Assembly (NCBI GenBank): GCA_934555825.1
Contig: CAKTFJ010000001.1
Location: forward strand, 495,749 to 559,748
From: an uncultured Hyphomicrobium sp.
GTDB taxonomy: Bacteria > Pseudomonadota > Alphaproteobacteria > Rhizobiales > Hyphomicrobiaceae
Direction: 5' to 3'
DNA length: 64,000 nucleotides
The notes under the pieces were generated by a model. It was not told the DNA's origin. It ran no database searches and worked only from the letters and a program-made list of their open reading frames with translations. Shown piece by piece: positions 7,896 through 16,844 of the stretch (position 1 is its first letter; the number at the start of each line of letters is the position of its first letter). The translations under genes were made by a program, and so were the position numbers.

Positions 7896-9149
7896 TTAGA
7901 AGTTAATGAGAGCGCCGGCCTTGATGTACTGGAAGTCTTCGACGCTCGTGCCAGCTGCCGCGAGGAAGTCGTCGTCATAAGAGAGATGACGATAGCTGAC
8001 CCACAGCGACATCGCTGCGTTGTCGATCTCCTGCACGATGCCAAGGCCCCAGACGTCGAGGTTGCCCTCGGGGATAACGCCAATGTTCGTGCTCTCGTCG
8101 ACGTTCAGGTACTCACCGTAAAGAACGGTGTGGCCGAGCGGGGTCCAACGCTGACGGAGACCTGCTTTGACGTAGTACGTGTCGGCCTCGAAGCCTGCAC
8201 CGCCGCCGAAGTCGAGATCGTTGTTGCCGTAAGCGCCGTAGACGAACAAGCCGGTCGGTACGTGCTGGAGGTAAGCGCCAGCCTGGAAGTACTGCGTCTT
8301 CGGAGCGTCGACGCCGCCGTTCCACCAGTTCGGGAAGCCGCCGCCCGTGATCTCGTTATAAGCAGCTGCTGCAGCGAACTTGAAGCCGCCGAACTCACCC
8401 GCATAGCGGAGAGCGACGTCCCACATGTCGTCCTCACCCCACGAAGCGCTGGCCGAGAAGCCACCGAACGTCGGCGTGTCGTAGCGGACGACGTTCTGCG
8501 TCATGCCGTTACAGTCACCCCAGGCGCCGCCGCCGGTGCAACCACCGACCGAGCCCCACGAGCGATAGTTCGCAGCAGTGCTTGCTTCGCGCATGTTGAA
8601 CGAGTTGACGTCGAACGCCACCCAGTTGGCGGGAACGAGCGAGCCCGAACCGTCGACGAGGATCGCGGTGTTGTCAGACGCCTGCGACTGACGGCCAACG
8701 CTCAGCTTGCCGAGGTTCTCGGAGCGGATGAACCAGTAGCTCTGGAGAGCGTCGAAGCCCGACCAGTTGCCGTAGTCCTGCGTCTGACCGAGGCTGTTCT
8801 GGTTGAACGCTTCGATGTGGAGCACGTAACCTGCGGTCCAGCCCGGCGCGATGGTGGCCTGACCGGTGAACTTCACGTGCGACGAGAGCGTGCGGCCAAG
8901 GTCGCCGACGTACTGGTTGGTCTCGAAACCGTCGTCCCAGAACGTGATCTGCTGGCCGACCCAGCCGGAAACCGTGAGCGAAACCTTGCGATTGCCCTTG
9001 CGGGCCGTGGTTGCCTCGAGTTCAGCGATACGCTCCTCGAGGTCGGCGCAGCAGTTCCCCCCGAGGTCAGCTGCGGACGCACTGGTAACGGAGAGACCTC
9101 CAGCAAGGAGGCCGGCCGCCGCCAGGGCGCATAGGCTTGTCTTTTTCAT
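7896..9149 (-). CDS. Alphaproteobacterial Porin_2-type outer-membrane porin
   Basis: The 417-residue exported beta-barrel would form trimeric outer-membrane channels for small solutes. It has a classic signal peptide (MKKTSLCALAAAGLLAGGLS, cleavage near SASAADLGG) and a short helical ELEERIAELEATTARK-like segment of the kind that precedes the barrel in this family. The body is a long Gly/Tyr/Trp-rich alternating sequence (GWVGQQITFWDDG, YVLHIEAFNQNS, FKFAAAAAYNEITGG) ending in a C-terminal phenylalanine (GALINF), the usual outer-membrane sorting signal. GGAGAAGG precedes the ATG. Codon choice is strongly biased towards GTC/GTT/CTC, consistent with high expression. It stands alone, with its own terminator and a long upstream control region. 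Confidence 0.92.
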   Translation of the reverse strand: MKKTSLCALAAAGLLAGGLSVTSASAADLGGNCCADLEERIAELEATTARKGNRKVSLTVSGWVGQQITFWDDGFETNQYVGDLGRTLSSHVKFTGQATIAPGWTAGYVLHIEAFNQNSLGQTQDYGNWSGFDALQSYWFIRSENLGKLSVGRQSQASDNTAILVDGSGSLVPANWVAFDVNSFNMREASTAANYRSWGSVGGCTGGGAWGDCNGMTQNVVRYDTPTFGGFSASASWGEDDMWDVALRYAGEFGGFKFAAAAAYNEITGGGFPNWWNGGVDAPKTQYFQAGAYLQHVPTGLFVYGAYGNNDLDFGGGAGFEADTYYVKAGLRQRWTPLGHTVLYGEYLNVDESTNIGVIPEGNLDVWGLGIVQEIDNAAMSLWVSYRHLSYDDDFLAAAGTSVEDFQYIKAGALINF

Positions 9150-9940
9150 TTACCTTCTCCCGTCTACTAACTTCGAAACGGGCGCTTGACGCTGTTGCTC
9201 TACGCCACGCGCACATTAAACTCTTCGACCAGCGGCAGCACGACGTGCCGAATCACCGCTTGGCCAAGATAATACGCAGAACTATCGCGGCCGGGAAACG
9301 GCGAAGATGCCCTATCCAGAGGAATCGCTTGGTGATGTGGCGTGATTGCCACGTGTGGCGTCGCCGCGCCAATGCGCTGATATTGCATCAGTTTTGCAAA
9401 GAAGTTTGGCGAATATTGACGATTGACACCGTTCAGTTGCGTTCGGTGAGGACGCGCGAGTTTTCCACATGCCGTCGTGGGCGGGAGGAATTCCCGGCGA
9501 TCCGGGCGTACTGTCATACATAGAGCCAGGGGCGATGCTGAGGACGATTGCTCGCGGAGGTTGGTTATTCCGTATGCCTGCTCGCCAGGGGTGGGTGTTC
9601 GTTAATGCCCGTCAGGGGAGTGCCCGGTAGAGCGAGGCAGGCGCGCCGATCTCACTCTATATACAAGATATACAAGTCCGCATCCGGGGCGGGGGGGGCG
9701 TTCGCCGATGCTGCGCCTGCACAAACTTTCCCTGAAGGCGGCCGGGAACCAGACGCTTGGGTAATTGTTGCCACATTCGATGGCTACGAGCTTAGAGCAA
9801 CACGGGAAATACTGATTCCTTGACTTCAGTCGCTGGCGTGCAACGTGGGGATCATCCGATCGTGCGGGTCGGCCGATGGCCGGGCGTTCGTTTGGATGGC
9901 GTGTCTCGCCGGTTGGGGACTTTCCGGAACGTGACAATTC
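9150..9940. other. Long intergenic region between the porin and opgD (divergent control region)
   Basis: About 790 bp separate two divergent genes. The side near 9200-9450 is relatively AT-rich and should hold the porin promoter. A perfect tandem duplication of the 9-mer ATATACAAG lies at 9659-9676, about 265 bp upstream of opgD. A small inverted repeat, GTGGC...GCCAC, is at 9337-9352. Open frames here show no family motif, and I found no convincing gene or structured RNA. Confidence 0.4.
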
Positions 9941-11536
9941 ATGACCGATGATCCTGGCAGGGGCACGGGCCCCGATCGGCGCGGCGTGCTGATCGGGGCC
10001 AGCGCATGGGCAACCGTGGCGACACTCGCTGCGGAAAGCTTCACCATGGCATATGCGGGTGGTGGCGATGGTGCGCCTGCGACGCCGGCGGAAGCGGTTG
10101 CGCCGGTCGAATCCTTCGCGGAAGATCATGTGCGCAAGCTGGCGGAAAAGCTGGCGGCCGGTGATTTCGTGAAGCCGAAAGCCGACGTGACGGAGCCCTT
10201 CAATGCGCTGACGCCCGACCAGTATCGCGATATCCGGCTCAGGCCGGAGGCGACCGTTTGGAGGGGCGAGGGTCTTGGGTACGAGGTGCGCCCTCTCCCG
10301 CTCGGCTGGATTTACGATGCGCCGGTCGAGATCTGGGTGGTGAGCGGAGGCGAAACGCAGAGCCTGATCGCCGATGGCGCAAGCTTCTCCTTCGGGCCGT
10401 CCATCGAGAAGGCACCGGATGCGGCACCCTTCGGGTTTTCCGGATTTCGCATCTCAGGGCTTTTGAACAGAGCGGATGCGCTCGACGAGTTCGTCTCTTT
10501 TCAAGGGGCGAGCTACTTCAAGGCGGTCGGTCAAGGGCAGCGGTACGGGCTGTCCGCCCGTGGGCTTGCGGTCGAGACCGCGAGACCCGGCGGCGAGGAG
10601 TTCCCCCTGTTTCGCGCGTTCTGGATCGAGCGGCCTCAGCCAGGTGCGCGCGATGTCCTGATCCATGCGCTGCTCGACAGCCAGAGCGTGGCGGGTGCCT
10701 ATAAGTTCATCGTACGGCCCGGCCGCGAGACCGTGATCGATGTGGAGGCGACACTCTATCCTCGCCGCGCGCTTACGCATGTCGGGATTGCGCCGCTCAC
10801 GAGCATGTACTTCGTCGGCTCCGCACAACGGCGGATCGAGGGTGACTACCGGCCGGCGGTGCACAATAGCGAGGGGCTCGCGGTCGTGAACGGCCATGGC
10901 GAGCGTCTCTGGCGGCCGTTGACCAATCCAAAGATGTTGCAGACGAGCGCGTTCGTCGACAAGGACCTCAAAGGTTTCGGCTTCATTCAACGTAACCGTG
11001 CCTTCGCGACGTTCCAGGATCTCGATGCTCGGTTCGACCGCAGACCGACTGCGTGGGTCGAGCCGCAGGGCGGGTGGGGCGACGGGTTTGTCGAGCTGAT
11101 CGAGATCCCCGTCGTCGAGGAGATCCATGACAACATTGTCGCCTATTGGAAGCCGGCGAAAACGCTCGACCCCGGTACCGGCCACAAATTCGCCTACCGC
11201 GTGACATGGGGCGACAACATTCCGGCCGTATGGTCGGGAGCGTGGGTTACGCAGACGAGGGTCGGAGCGGGGCGGGGCGCCAATACCGTGCAGTTCGTCG
11301 TCGATTTCGCCGGGCCGTCGCTCGGCGATCTTGCCGAGTTGCCGACCGCCGACCTTGCGGTCAGCACGGGTGCGACATCGAATCTCGTCGTGCAACGCCT
11401 TCCGGAGGCGCAGGGTCTCAGGGTGAGGTTCGAACTCAACACCACGGGAACAGACCTAATCGAGCTGCGTTTAGGACTGAGGGTGGCGGAGCAGCTGATC
11501 TCCGAAAGTTGGCTCTATCGATGGACAAGAGCATGA
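9941..11536 (+). CDS. opgD: Osmoregulated periplasmic glucan biosynthesis protein (MdoG/OpgG-OpgD family)
   Basis: The 531-residue exported protein shapes or releases the glucan backbone made by OpgH. A twin-arginine-like leader (DRRGVLIGASAWATVATLA at about 13-31) suggests Tat export, which favours OpgD over OpgG. The mature region has the family's two beta-sandwich domains, with motifs such as FNALTPDQYRDIRLRPEATV, SFQGASYFKAVGQGQRYGLS, EEFPLFRAFWIERP, TSMYFVGSAQRR, VNGHGERLWRPLTNP and GWGDGFVELIEIP. A conserved FVVDFAGPSL segment lies in the C-terminal domain. The stop overlaps the opgH start. The Shine-Dalgarno sequence is weak (GGAA far upstream of ATG 9941). Calling it opgD and not opgG rests on the leader only. 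Confidence 0.9.
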   Translation: MTDDPGRGTGPDRRGVLIGASAWATVATLAAESFTMAYAGGGDGAPATPAEAVAPVESFAEDHVRKLAEKLAAGDFVKPKADVTEPFNALTPDQYRDIRLRPEATVWRGEGLGYEVRPLPLGWIYDAPVEIWVVSGGETQSLIADGASFSFGPSIEKAPDAAPFGFSGFRISGLLNRADALDEFVSFQGASYFKAVGQGQRYGLSARGLAVETARPGGEEFPLFRAFWIERPQPGARDVLIHALLDSQSVAGAYKFIVRPGRETVIDVEATLYPRRALTHVGIAPLTSMYFVGSAQRRIEGDYRPAVHNSEGLAVVNGHGERLWRPLTNPKMLQTSAFVDKDLKGFGFIQRNRAFATFQDLDARFDRRPTAWVEPQGGWGDGFVELIEIPVVEEIHDNIVAYWKPAKTLDPGTGHKFAYRVTWGDNIPAVWSGAWVTQTRVGAGRGANTVQFVVDFAGPSLGDLAELPTADLAVSTGATSNLVVQRLPEAQGLRVRFELNTTGTDLIELRLGLRVAEQLISESWLYRWTRA

Positions 11537-13575
11537 TCGCTGACGAACTCGTGCGCGATAACGGACGCTCTGCGGCCGGCGACGCGCGCCTGCGCCGACC
11601 GCTGCCGCTGACTTATCTCGATGCGAGCGATCCGTCCCTCCTTCCCGAAGGGACGCCGGTCGATATGCCGGAGCAGGACTTCTCTGCCGAAGTCGCGCGG
11701 CGGTGGCCGCGCCGGCGGGGGCCTTCCATTCCGCGCACGGCGGTGTTTCTCGGTGCCGGCTTGATGACGGCAGCGTTCGCGCATGAACTCTATGGTGTGC
11801 TGTCGTCGGCGCAGATGACGCCGCTTCAGTTGCTGTTCCTCGTGCTTTCCACCATGACGTTCGCGTGGATTTCGGTCGGCACGCTGTCGACGGCGCTGGG
11901 CTTCCTGCCGTTGTTTGCTGGCGAGAAGGCGGACACCATCCATATTCCGGACGCGGACGGTCCGCTCGATGCGCGGACGGCTCTTCTTTTTCCCGTCTAT
12001 CACGAAGATCCAGCCCGCATTGCGGGCACGATCTCGGCGGTGGCCGACGAACTGGCGTCGCTCGGCAAGGCGAAGCACTTCGATATTTTTCTCCTCTCCG
12101 ATACCCGCGGTGCGGACGAGGGGATGCGGGAAGAGGCGGCCTATGCGCAGCTTGCCGAGCGTCTCTCCGGGCGGGTGAACGTCTATTACCGCCGACGGAT
12201 CGAGAACACGGGCCGCAAGGCCGGCAACATCAAGGATTGGGTGGAGCGTTTCGGCGGAGCCTACGAGACGTTCGTCATCTTCGACGGCGACAGCATCATG
12301 TCGGGGGTCGCGCTTGTGCGGCTTGCCCGCGCGATGGAGGCCGATCCGTCGGCCGGTTTGATCCAGACCGTTCCCCGCCTCATCGGTGGCCACACGCGAC
12401 TGCAAAAGCTGATGCAGTTTGCGGCCAACATCTATGGTCCGTCCGCTGCTGCGGGTCTTGCCTTCTGGGGGCGTGACCAGGGCAACTACTGGGGTCACAA
12501 CGCCATCATCCGGACGCGTGCATTCGCGGGCTCGGCAGGTCTTCCGGCGCTCCCCGGTGCGGCGCCGTTCGGTGGCCATATCATGAGCCACGACTTCGTC
12601 GAGGCGATGCTGCTGTCGCGCGCAGGCTGGGGGGTGCACATGGCGCCCTCGATCGAAGGATCGTTCGAGAGCATGCCGCCGGGTCTGACAGATCTCATCG
12701 TGCGTGATCGGCGCTGGTCGCAGGGCAATCTGCAGCATCTGGCGCTGATCGGAAAACGCGGCGTGCCGGCGATGGGCCGGGTCCATCTCACGATGGGCGC
12801 ACTTGCCTATCTCGTGTCGGCGATCTGGGCTGGCGTGCTGGTGGTCGGGCTCGTGCTCGCGCTGCAAGGCCAGCAGATGCTGCCGAGCTACTTCACGGAC
12901 GCAAAGACGCTGTTTCCGATCTGGCCCGTGACCGATCCGGGGGCTGCGATGCGGCTCTTTCTGGCGACGATGGCGGTGGTGCTGCTGCCGAAGGCGTTGG
13001 GGCTTGCGCTCGAAATCAAGCGCGCGCGGATGGCGCGAGAGCGTGGCGGTCTTCCCCGCGCGGTGGCGGGCGTCACGACCGAAACCGTATTCTCGATGCT
13101 GCTTGCGCCGATCATGATGATGACGCAGACGGCGTCCGTGCTGCAGATCCTTGCCGGGCGCGACTCCGGTTGGAAAGCTCAGCGGCGCGACGACGGCGCG
13201 ATCGGGCTCGTCGAGTCGCTCCGTCTGCATTGGGTTCACATGCTGGTTGGAGTCGGCGTCGCCTACATTTGCTGGTCGACGTCGCCAGGCCTTCTTATCT
13301 GGACCGCGCCGGTGCTGCTCGGGCTTCTGTTGTCAGGTGTGCTCAACTGGATGACGGCGCAGCGGGCCGGGCCGATGTTCTCGATGGCGCTCTCGACGGT
13401 GGAGGATCGCTCGCCTGCGCCGACCGTGGTGCGGGCAAACCGTCATGCCGATATGTGGCAGGGCGAGCTGACCCAGCCGGTGATCGCACTGCCGCTCGTT
13501 CCGGCGGTCAAACAGAACCGCGCGGGGCGTTGGCAGCGCCGGGCCGTGTTCGCTGCGAGCCCGCCGCGGGAGTAA
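11521..13575 (+). CDS. opgH: Glucans biosynthesis glucosyltransferase OpgH (MdoH)
   Basis: This is an integral inner-membrane GT2-family glucosyltransferase that polymerises UDP-glucose into the linear beta-1,2 glucan backbone and passes it to the periplasm. N-terminal membrane segments (AVFLGAGLMTAAFAHELYG, LQLLFLVLSTMTFAWISVG) precede a catalytic domain with FPVYHEDPARI, FDGDSIMSG (DxD) and the RDRRWSQGNLQH acceptor/processivity motif. At least four further C-terminal spans follow. About 684 residues are encoded. ATG 11521 overlaps opgD by 16 bp; ATG 11533 would give an ATGA junction and is an equal alternative. A strong terminator follows at 13601. Confidence 0.93.
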   Translation: MDKSMIADELVRDNGRSAAGDARLRRPLPLTYLDASDPSLLPEGTPVDMPEQDFSAEVARRWPRRRGPSIPRTAVFLGAGLMTAAFAHELYGVLSSAQMTPLQLLFLVLSTMTFAWISVGTLSTALGFLPLFAGEKADTIHIPDADGPLDARTALLFPVYHEDPARIAGTISAVADELASLGKAKHFDIFLLSDTRGADEGMREEAAYAQLAERLSGRVNVYYRRRIENTGRKAGNIKDWVERFGGAYETFVIFDGDSIMSGVALVRLARAMEADPSAGLIQTVPRLIGGHTRLQKLMQFAANIYGPSAAAGLAFWGRDQGNYWGHNAIIRTRAFAGSAGLPALPGAAPFGGHIMSHDFVEAMLLSRAGWGVHMAPSIEGSFESMPPGLTDLIVRDRRWSQGNLQHLALIGKRGVPAMGRVHLTMGALAYLVSAIWAGVLVVGLVLALQGQQMLPSYFTDAKTLFPIWPVTDPGAAMRLFLATMAVVLLPKALGLALEIKRARMARERGGLPRAVAGVTTETVFSMLLAPIMMMTQTASVLQILAGRDSGWKAQRRDDGAIGLVESLRLHWVHMLVGVGVAYICWSTSPGLLIWTAPVLLGLLLSGVLNWMTAQRAGPMFSMALSTVEDRSPAPTVVRANRHADMWQGELTQPVIALPLVPAVKQNRAGRWQRRAVFAASPPRE

Positions 13576-13600
13576 ACTGAGAGCATCGTTGCATTCGATA

Positions 13601-13630
13601 AGGCGGCCGGTCGATCCGGTCGCCTTTTTT
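13601..13630 (+). terminator. Rho-independent terminator of the opgD-opgH operon
   Basis: AGGCGGCCGG pairs with CCGGTCGCCT (one G-T wobble) around the loop TCGAT, followed by six Ts. It lies 25 bp after the opgH stop and just before the convergent ycjF stop. Confidence 0.88.
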
Positions 13631-13638
13631 GTTGCTCG

Positions 13639-14628
13639 CTAGGTGGCCGGGTTGTTCGGCCGGCGCAGCAACTCGGGCAGAAGGTCTCGAACGCGCACGG
13701 GTTCCGCATCCAAGAACGGCAGCGGGCGGGTGACCTCGATGGCTGCGGTGCCGATGCGGGCAGTCAGTGCGCCGTTGAAGACGCCTTCTCCGAGACGGCG
13801 GGAGAGGCGGCGCAGCAGGTCCTGTCCAAGGAACTGACCGACGAGATCGTCGGTGAGAGCAAGGCCGCCGGTTGCCACGATATGGCCGATCACCATGCGT
13901 GCCAGGCGGAGTGCGCCGAGCCCGCCGGGACGCCCGCCATAGAGTGTGGCGAGGCTTTTGAGGAGGCGGAGATTCTCGACCGTGACGAACAGCATGCCCA
14001 CCCACACCATCGGGCTCATCGCCGTGACGACGGAGACGCGCTTGGCGGATTTGACAACGAGGCGACGGGCGGTGGCATCGAGGGGGGCGAGAAGCTCGCG
14101 GTCTGCAAGACGCAACAGGTCGCCGGGATCGCGCACGTCGCCCGCGTGATCGCGGAGGCGTGCAAGGTTCCAGGAAAGGTCGCGCCGGCCGCGGAATGCG
14201 GAGGCGAGGGCGGCGACGGCATCGCGCTCCCGCGCTCGGTCCTGTGTGGCGAGTGCCGTTTCCGCTTCGCGCCGCAAACGCGTGAGGCGCCCAAGGCGAA
14301 TGAGGCCCACAAGCTCGCGTCCGGCCATGATGAGGCCTGTCGCGAGAATGACGACGAGGAGGGCGGTTGCGATCCAGCCGATCCAGTCTTCGCGTGCAAG
14401 GGCGGTGGAGACGAAACTCGCGAAACTCACCATGATGGCGAGGCCCGCGAGTGCGGCTACGGCGGAGAGAAAGAGCCCGCCGATGCTGGTGCCTGTTTCC
14501 CGTCGAAGGGCTGCCTCCGACGCAACGTCGGGTGGCGCGCTCTCTTCGGGGAGCGGGGGCTCCGGTGCGTCTGCGACGAGCTTCGGATCGTCAGGCGCGA
14601 ATACCCGCGGGCGCCGGGTTTCTGTCAT
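13639..14628 (-). CDS. ycjF: YcjF/TIGR01620-family inner-membrane protein (UPF0283)
   Basis: The 329-residue protein has a Pro/Glu-rich cytoplasmic N-terminus, two adjacent transmembrane helices (about 48-105: GLFLSAVAALAGLAIMVSFA and WIATALLVVILATGLIMAG) and a soluble C-terminal domain with LARMVIGHIVATGGLALTDD and GEGVFNGALTARIGTAAIEV. That last segment is the diagnostic part of the family. The function is not established; in enterobacteria ycjF lies with ycjX at the phage-shock (psp) locus and is stress-induced. Its ATG overlaps the ycjX stop by 4 bp, so the pair is translationally coupled. No pspABC genes are visible here. Confidence 0.88.
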   Translation of the reverse strand: MTETRRPRVFAPDDPKLVADAPEPPLPEESAPPDVASEAALRRETGTSIGGLFLSAVAALAGLAIMVSFASFVSTALAREDWIGWIATALLVVILATGLIMAGRELVGLIRLGRLTRLRREAETALATQDRARERDAVAALASAFRGRRDLSWNLARLRDHAGDVRDPGDLLRLADRELLAPLDATARRLVVKSAKRVSVVTAMSPMVWVGMLFVTVENLRLLKSLATLYGGRPGGLGALRLARMVIGHIVATGGLALTDDLVGQFLGQDLLRRLSRRLGEGVFNGALTARIGTAAIEVTRPLPFLDAEPVRVRDLLPELLRRPNNPAT

Positions 14629-16091
14629 TGCAGCCAGTCTCCGATCAGGAAGTCGAGCGCGCGGTCGAGACGAATGTGGGGAGGCGCCGGGATTTCGCCA
14701 GACGCCTGCGTCGGCAAAAGGCGCGGCGGGCGGAAGCGTGGGAAAGCAGTGTCGAGCACGGCGTTGCCTGTGAGGACGGAAGATGGGTCTTCCGGGAGAT
14801 CTCCGGGGAAGACCGCCACCTCGCGGCGCCCGTCGAAGCGTTCGCCGGAGACGGTTTCGCCGGGAAGAGGCACGCCGACGATACAGGGAAGCGGCGTGCC
14901 GCCGTCGCGGATCTGGGCTTCACGCGTGGCACGCAAGGCGGCAAGCGCCATGATGCGGGTTTCGGCGCCCGCTTCGCCCGCGCGGCCTGCCGCGCGATGG
15001 GTGAGAAGACGCAGGATCGCTTCGAGCCTGTCGTGGCTTGTGTGATGGATGTGATCGGCTTTGGTTGCCGCGAACACAAGCCGGTCGATGCGCCGCGCGC
15101 CGACGAGGCTTTGCAGCCAGCTCGCGACGCCGGGGCGAAAGGCGCGCAGAACGGAGGCAAGGGCGCTTTCAAGCTCCGCGACGCCTTCAGGTCCGCCCGC
15201 GAGCGCGCCCAAGACGTCGACGAGGACGATCTGCCGGTCGAGGCGGCTGAAGTGATCGCGGAAGAAGGGGCGAACGACGTGGGCGACATAGCTGTCGTAG
15301 CGGCGCGCCATCATCGCATGCAGGCTGCCGCGGCGCGGCGTTGCGTCGGCCGGCACGTCGAGGGGAAAGAACGTGAGGAGCGGAGAGCCTTCGAGGTCTC
15401 CCGGCATGAGGAAGCGGCCGGGGCCGAGGGTGGCGACGGCCGCTTGGCGGCGCGCTTCGCTGAGGTAGCGGGTGAAGATCTGTGCGCCGGTGAGCGCTGT
15501 CTTTTCGTCCTCAGGCGTGTCGGGATCGAGCGTTGCAGCAAAGGCGAGCCAGTCGCGTGCGGTGGCGGTGCGGGAGGGAAGGCGCGCGCGTTCGAGGGCT
15601 TCGCGCGACCATTCCGTATAGCTCTGGCCGAGCATGGCGAGGTCGAGCAGCCATTCGCCCGGATAGTCGACGATGTCGAGGTTCAGGCGGCGGATGCCGA
15701 GGGAGCGTCTCAGCCAATGCTCGGGCGTGAACGCGAGCGCGACGCGGACTTCGGAAATGCGGCGCGTGCTTTCCGGCCAGTCCGGCGGATTAGCGCTCAG
15801 CGCCGCGATGTGCGCCTCGTAATCGAAGCGGGGGATCTCGTCGTCGGGCTGCGGTTCCAGTGTGGCGGACAGGAGACGGCCGTCGGCGTAGGGCGCGAAG
15901 AACGGCAGCCTTCCGCCTTGGGTGAGATTTCGGATCAACGCGGTGATGAAGACGGTTTTTCCGGAGCGGGCGAGGCCCGTCACGCCGAGACGCAGAGACG
16001 GTGTCAGGAAGTCCGTAATCCGGTTGCCGGTGCGCGCCCAGGTGTCGGTTACGGTGAGGGAAAGATCGCGGACGTCCAAGGGAAACCTCAT
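14625..16091 (-). CDS. ycjX: YcjX-like P-loop NTPase
   Basis: The 488-residue protein has a P-loop GLARSGKT at about residues 37-44 and a switch/Walker B-like segment LNLDIVDYPGEWLLDL around 125. A guanine-specificity-like TKADH lies in FAATKADHIHHTSHDRL. These match the YcjX/DUF463 family, whose Shewanella homologue is a GTP-binding, stress-linked protein. The conserved stretch FRPPRLLP lies near the C-terminus. It is the first gene of a coupled pair with ycjF. The start is ATG 16091 (MRFPLDVRDL). Family assignment is confident; the cellular role is unknown. Confidence 0.9.
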   Translation of the reverse strand: MRFPLDVRDLSLTVTDTWARTGNRITDFLTPSLRLGVTGLARSGKTVFITALIRNLTQGGRLPFFAPYADGRLLSATLEPQPDDEIPRFDYEAHIAALSANPPDWPESTRRISEVRVALAFTPEHWLRRSLGIRRLNLDIVDYPGEWLLDLAMLGQSYTEWSREALERARLPSRTATARDWLAFAATLDPDTPEDEKTALTGAQIFTRYLSEARRQAAVATLGPGRFLMPGDLEGSPLLTFFPLDVPADATPRRGSLHAMMARRYDSYVAHVVRPFFRDHFSRLDRQIVLVDVLGALAGGPEGVAELESALASVLRAFRPGVASWLQSLVGARRIDRLVFAATKADHIHHTSHDRLEAILRLLTHRAAGRAGEAGAETRIMALAALRATREAQIRDGGTPLPCIVGVPLPGETVSGERFDGRREVAVFPGDLPEDPSSVLTGNAVLDTAFPRFRPPRLLPTQASGEIPAPPHIRLDRALDFLIGDWLQ

Positions 16092-16160
16092 GAGGTGCTT
16101 CCCTACGTAGGCTCGCCGCTGCCGTGCCGCAAGCTTGGAGAGTTTCGCTGACCGTCTCCG

Positions 16161-16247
16161 TCAGCCGTGGAACACCACGACGAGCCCTGCGCCCATCACG
16201 ACGAGGCCCATCATCACGATGGTGGCGTTTCTCAGAAACTCGGCCAT
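16161..16247 (-). CDS. Small (28-residue) single-span membrane protein
   Basis: A 28-codon frame reads MAEFLRNATIVMMGLVVMGA followed by GLVVVFHG. A short amphipathic N-terminus with one Arg is followed by a strongly hydrophobic helix of about 19 residues and a tiny polar tail, so it looks like a single-pass protein. GGAG stands 7 nt before the ATG, a good ribosome binding site. It lies upstream of ycjX (starting at 16091) on the same strand with a 69-bp gap, so it could lead that operon. No family is recognised. The length invites caution, but the ribosome binding site and composition support it. Confidence 0.5.
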   Translation of the reverse strand: MAEFLRNATIVMMGLVVMGAGLVVVFHG

Positions 16248-16342
16248 GCTCACTCCAGCGGTGCCTTGCCGGCCGCATGTGCGCCGACCCATGCCGGAAG
16301 TTTTAAAACGCGCGGCATGAATGGGAGCTGAAGGCGCTGCCG

Positions 16343-16720
16343 TTACGATGCGTAGCTTCGCTGCGGAGCGCGGAAGGGCGAGGCGAATTTCAGCCCGATC
16401 GCGTTGTCGCGCTTCCACATGACGTCGCAGTCAACCTCCTTTCCATCGCTCGGGATGTAAAGCGTGAGGCGGTTTCTCAGAAGGGCGGGCTTGACGCTGG
16501 CATCCCAGATTTCGACGCACGCGCCGAGTGCCGTAACGTCCCTAAGCGTGCAGGCGCGGGGCGTCAGCATTCCCTCCGAGACGATGAAGCCATCGAGGAG
16601 GCGCTGGCGCTTGCGGGTGAGCGCGCGCTTGTTGTTGGGCTCGGGCTGGCGCCGCTTCGTGCTTTTCGCCGGGGTGCCGCCAAATCCGAGCGCTGCGGCG
16701 ATCTTCTGAAAAAGGCTCAT
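16343..16720 (-). CDS. PilZ domain protein
   Basis: The 125-residue protein has a short amphipathic N-terminus (MSLFQKIAAALGFGG), a basic linker, and a PilZ beta-barrel. The RxxxR motif is present as RKRQR at residues 36-40. The second c-di-GMP motif appears as DVTALG (usual D/NxSxxG, with Thr replacing Ser). Downstream strands read RNRLTLYIP and DCDVMWKRDNAIGLKF, the typical PilZ ending. It is therefore a plausible c-di-GMP receptor. ATG 16720 is preferred over a GTG three codons upstream. It is a single gene between the small membrane protein and moxR, and its target is unknown. Confidence 0.8.
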   Translation of the reverse strand: MSLFQKIAAALGFGGTPAKSTKRRQPEPNNKRALTRKRQRLLDGFIVSEGMLTPRACTLRDVTALGACVEIWDASVKPALLRNRLTLYIPSDGKEVDCDVMWKRDNAIGLKFASPFRAPQRSYAS

Positions 16721-16844
16721 GGCAATCACGCAGATACGAAGTAAAAGAGCCGCCCCATGGGCGTTGCCCAGTGGGCTGAATATTAGAGGACTTAATTTAA
16801 CGACCCGCTAACAGGGCGGGGGCGGAGATGGCTCGCGTCTCTGC

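Noticed and set aside
9548..9823. A 91-codon plus-strand frame in the porin/opgD gap
   Set aside because: There is no convincing ribosome binding site, no family motif, and mixed low-complexity composition.
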